Shown here piece by piece: positions 6,023 to 8,317 of a DNA stretch of 8,317 nucleotides (its first letter is position 1; every line of letters starts with the position of its first letter). Position numbers and translations under genes: made by a program. The stretch comes from Spirochaetales bacterium. GTDB lineage: Bacteria; Spirochaetota; Spirochaetia; Treponematales; UBA12059. Location: the NCBI GenBank assembly GCA_016938515.1, contig JAFGUM010000582.1, forward strand, positions 1-8,317. Direction: 5' to 3'. The notes under the pieces are model-generated. The model did not search any database. It saw nothing but the letters and a program-made list of their open reading frames with translations, and had not been told where the DNA came from.

Positions 6023-7708
6023 ATGGCTCGCATGACAGGATCAGATCGCGCCTTGTACGAAGCAACCCGGCTCGCCTATGACGGCGACGCTCCCGTTCAT
6101 TTTACCAAGCTCGACATCGCCCCCCCGGCAACGGAACGAGCCTTCGGGCGATCCTTCCTCCGGATACCGTCTGACGCGCTGGCCACCCTCGCCGAGCGCG
6201 CCTTTTTGGATTCGCAGTACCGTCTCCGGCCATCGTTCGCCGCCCAGATCGCGGCGGTAGCGTTTGACCCCGAGGCCGATGAGCGGGACCGCTACGTAGC
6301 CGACACGCTCGTAGCCAACGCTCTGACGAGCGCCCAGGGCGTATTCCCTCTCTGCCAGGACAGCGGAACGGCGACCATCTACGCGTGGAAGGGAGATGCC
6401 GTGCTTACCGAGCTGTGCGGCGACGACGACGATGATGCCGCGGCTCTGACTCGGGGCGCCCTCGCGGCCTGGACTGCGGGGCGATTCAGAAACAGCCAAC
6501 TGGCTCCCCTGCTTGGCCTGGGCGAGCGAAACACGGGGAACAACCTGCCCCTCTCAGCCCATATAACCGCGGTACGGGGTAGCGAATACCACTTCGTCTT
6601 CGTCGCAAAGGGTGGCGGCTCGGCCAACAAGACGGCCCTGTACCAGGAGACGAAGCGGCTGCTACGACCAGAGGCTTTCTATGAATTTGTCTCGGGAGCC
6701 ATCGCCGGGCTCGGCGTGTCAGCCTGCCCGCCGTACCGCATCGCTGTAGTTTTAGGGGGACAGAGCCCGGAAGAGACGCTACTCGCCGCAAAACTTGCCA
6801 GCGCAGGTGCCCTCGACGCGCTGCCATCCGAACCAAGCCTGGAAGGCGGCGTGTACCGAGAGCGAGAATTGGAAGCTGTCGTGATGGCGGCAGCCGCAAG
6901 CGCCGGCTGGGGGGCGCAGTTCGGCGGGCGCTTTTTGGCGCGAGACGCCAGGGTCGTGCGCCTGCCGCGCCACGCGGCCAGCCTGCCCGTGGGCATCGCG
7001 GTATCGTGCTCGGCGCACCGGCAGGTATACGGATACGTATCAGCCAACGGGTACTTCGTGGAGCAGCTGGCCGATGCAGACGAGCTGGCGCGCATTGTCG
7101 ACGAAGCCAAGAGCCACCGAACGTCGGCTCTGATGACGAGCGGCTTCGGTAGCGCGCGTCGTGTCGATCTCGGGGAACCGGGGACGCCAGCCTTTGACAC
7201 CGCGATACGAAGCCTCAGAGCCGGCGAACTGGTAGAGCTGTGGGGCACGGCGGTACTGGCTCGCGACGCCGTCCACGCGCGGCTGCAAGCCATGATCGAT
7301 CGCGGAGAAGCAATGCCATCCTGGACGCGCTTTCCCGTCTTCTACGCCGCACCGACCGGCACTCCCGTAGGCACCATCGTCGGCTCGATTGGCCCGACCA
7401 CGTCAAAACGGATGGATTCGTATCTGGATGATTTCATGTCTCGGGGAGTGTTCACGGTTACGATAGGCAAGGGAGAACGCGGCCCCGAGTGCGCCGCGGC
7501 GTGCGCGAAGCACGGCGGCCTCTACCTGGCCGCCGTCGGTGGCGCCGCCGCCCTTGCCGCCTCCAGGTACATCGCGTCAATCGAGCTGATAGACTGGCCG
7601 GAACTGGGCATGGAAGCCGTGCGCCGAATCGAGTTCCGCGGCCTCCCCGCGCTCGTCGCCGTCGATATGCTGGGAAATGATTATTACTCGGCTCTACAGA
7701 GGAGATAG
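6023..7708 (+). CDS. Class I fumarate hydratase (iron-sulfur, single-chain)
   Basis: A 561-residue class I fumarase, interconverting fumarate and L-malate in the cytosol. The N-terminal catalytic domain (to about 340) carries the three cysteines of the [4Fe-4S] cluster: LCQDSGT (Cys111), ACPPYRI (Cys235) and SCSAHRQ (Cys329). It also has GERNTGNNLP at 167-176 and KGGGSANKT at 196-204. The C-terminal swivel domain follows, with VGSIGPTTSKRMDSY, KHGGLYLAAVGG and PELGMEAVRRIE. Length and order match E. coli FumA/FumB (about 548 residues), so the alpha and beta halves are fused as in those proteins. An Asp-rich stretch GDDDDDAA near 133-140 is a small acidic insertion. No good ribosome binding site precedes the ATG at 6023; a second in-frame ATG at 6032 is no better. 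The reaction on tartrate in related hydratases is an alternative, but fumarase is far more likely. It is divergent from the gpgS operon. Confidence 0.93.
   Translation: MARMTGSDRALYEATRLAYDGDAPVHFTKLDIAPPATERAFGRSFLRIPSDALATLAERAFLDSQYRLRPSFAAQIAAVAFDPEADERDRYVADTLVANALTSAQGVFPLCQDSGTATIYAWKGDAVLTELCGDDDDDAAALTRGALAAWTAGRFRNSQLAPLLGLGERNTGNNLPLSAHITAVRGSEYHFVFVAKGGGSANKTALYQETKRLLRPEAFYEFVSGAIAGLGVSACPPYRIAVVLGGQSPEETLLAAKLASAGALDALPSEPSLEGGVYRERELEAVVMAAAASAGWGAQFGGRFLARDARVVRLPRHAASLPVGIAVSCSAHRQVYGYVSANGYFVEQLADADELARIVDEAKSHRTSALMTSGFGSARRVDLGEPGTPAFDTAIRSLRAGELVELWGTAVLARDAVHARLQAMIDRGEAMPSWTRFPVFYAAPTGTPVGTIVGSIGPTTSKRMDSYLDDFMSRGVFTVTIGKGERGPECAAACAKHGGLYLAAVGGAAALAASRYIASIELIDWPELGMEAVRRIEFRGLPALVAVDMLGNDYYSALQRR
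7697..7704 (+). promoter_or_regulatory. Ribosome binding site of the DUF1801 gene within the fumarase 3' end
   Basis: AGAGGAG lies in the last codons of the fumarase gene, six bases before the TTG start at 7711. It decides the TTG start, since the TTG frame begins exactly where the DUF1801 fold begins and no ATG is available nearby. Translation is probably coupled to fumarase. Confidence 0.65.
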
Positions 7709-7710
7709 TC

Positions 7711-8169
7711 TTGATAGAAGAGACAACGAGTATCGAACAGTACATTGAAAGTGCTCCGGAAAAATGGAGAAAGTCGATTATCCTTCTGCGAAAAATAATA
7801 AAAGATAATTTACCAAAAAGATTTGAAGAAACAATGAATTATGGAATGATAGGATATGTGGTTCCTAAACATCTATATCCACAAGGCTATCACGCAAAGA
7901 AAGGCGAACCACTTCCATTTATAAACATTGCAGCACAGAAAAACCATTTGTCATTATATCATCTTGGCATATACATAAATGAAGAACTGCATTCCTGGTT
8001 CATAGAGTCTTATGAGAAATCGACAAACAAGAAAATTAACATGGGAAAAAGCTGCATCAGGTTTAAGAAAGATGACGATATACCATATGATCTAATACAA
8101 GCTCTTGTTAAGAAAATAACCGTAGAAGAATGGATACGCATGTACGAGCATGAGTATTTGAACAAATAA
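7711..8169 (+). CDS. DUF1801 (YdhG-like) family protein
   Basis: A 152-residue soluble protein with no signal peptide or membrane segment. It shows the DUF1801 pattern: SIEQYIESAPEKWR at 7-20, a helix to about 35, ETMNYGMIGYVVP at 39-51, PFINIAAQKNHLSLYHLGIY at 69-88, CIRFKKDDDIPYDLIQALV at 118-136. Relatives include the Bacillus iron-binding YdhG/Fra protein, but most members have no known function and none should be assumed here. The start is TTG, two bases after the fumarase stop, with its ribosome binding site inside that gene. It is strongly AT-rich (about 25 to 28 percent GC in sampled 60-base lines) beside the very GC-rich fumarase, which suggests recent transfer. Transcription is presumably from the fumarase promoter, as no space exists between them. 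Confidence 0.85.
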   Translation: MIEETTSIEQYIESAPEKWRKSIILLRKIIKDNLPKRFEETMNYGMIGYVVPKHLYPQGYHAKKGEPLPFINIAAQKNHLSLYHLGIYINEELHSWFIESYEKSTNKKINMGKSCIRFKKDDDIPYDLIQALVKKITVEEWIRMYEHEYLNK

Positions 8170-8179
8170 TATATTATTT
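8164..8179. repeat. Perfect 16-base AT palindrome at the DUF1801 stop codon
   Basis: AAATAATATATTATTT is its own reverse complement and includes the TAA stop. All pairs are A-T and no T run follows directly, so it is not a convincing terminator. It may be a chance product of AT-rich DNA. Confidence 0.4.
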
Positions 8180-8211
8180 ATTATACAACGAGTCGCACGA
8201 AGGAGCGGGAT

Positions 8212-8241
8212 ATGAGTGAAACCTATAATGAGAGCCTGTAA
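8212..8241 (+). other. Nine-codon reading frame behind a good ribosome binding site
   Basis: AAGGAG (8200-8205) stands six bases before an ATG reading MSETYNESL and then stop. A frame one base off, from ATG 8228, runs to 8293 as MRACNLFCVNDKII and further. Neither matches a family I recognise. It may be a leader peptide, a gene start broken by a frameshift, or chance. The rest of the window to 8317 shows no gene, and a T6 run at 8243-8248 has no stem before it. Confidence 0.2.
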
Positions 8242-8317
8242 TCTTTTTTGTGTAAACGACAAAATCATAACGGCACTCGATCACCGTAGATGATGGCAAA
8301 TTGGTTCACAGCTGCAC

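Noticed and set aside
6679..7293. Minus-strand 204-residue frame inside fumarase
   Set aside because: Low-complexity Ala/Arg/Ser-rich antisense frame opposite conserved fumarase sequence.
8242..8260. Intrinsic terminator at the T6 run
   Set aside because: No stable inverted repeat precedes the T run.
7709..8317. Integron cassette with attC site around the AT-rich gene
   Set aside because: No pair of RYYYAAC and GTTRRRY core sites with inverted-repeat structure could be found at either edge.

Overview
The window comes from a fairly GC-rich bacterial chromosome with compact gene organisation and strong GGAGG-type ribosome binding sites. It contains no rRNA or tRNA genes, phage genes or CRISPR array, so the host can only be guessed. 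A Petrotoga-like mannosylglucosylglycerate gene set beside a one-chain class I fumarase would fit an anaerobic lineage such as Spirochaetota or a Thermotogae-like donor, but this is weak inference.

Region 1 (about 74-5970, minus strand) is a five-gene operon whose neighbouring genes all overlap by 4 to 17 bases. In transcription order it encodes an M20-peptidase-like protein with a damaged metal site, glucosyl-3-phosphoglycerate synthase (GpgS, GT81), a GT-B glycosyltransferase of unclear specificity, a HAD-superfamily hydrolase, and a GT4 glycosyltransferase resembling mannosylglucosylglycerate synthases. The likely product is a compatible solute of the glucosylglycerate or mannosylglucosylglycerate type. 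In this model GpgS joins a sugar nucleotide to 3-phosphoglycerate, the HAD protein removes the phosphate, and one or both GT-B enzymes add further sugar. The M20-like protein and the 474-residue transferase have no obvious place in the classical pathway and are the most interesting part of the window. A near-consensus sigma-70 promoter (TTGCCA, 17 bases, TATACT) at 5973-6001 lies just upstream of the operon. It shows that the longest reading frame of the first gene starts too far upstream.

Region 2 (about 5970-6022) is a very short divergent control region between the operon and the plus-strand genes.

Region 3 (6023-7708, plus strand) is a complete class I iron-sulfur fumarate hydratase with all three cluster cysteines.

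Region 4 (7711-8317) changes abruptly to AT-rich DNA. It has a DUF1801 protein starting with TTG two bases after the fumarase stop, its ribosome binding site lying inside the fumarase 3' end. A 16-base AT palindrome and a short tail follow, with only a 9-codon reading frame behind a good ribosome binding site. The DUF1801 gene looks horizontally acquired.
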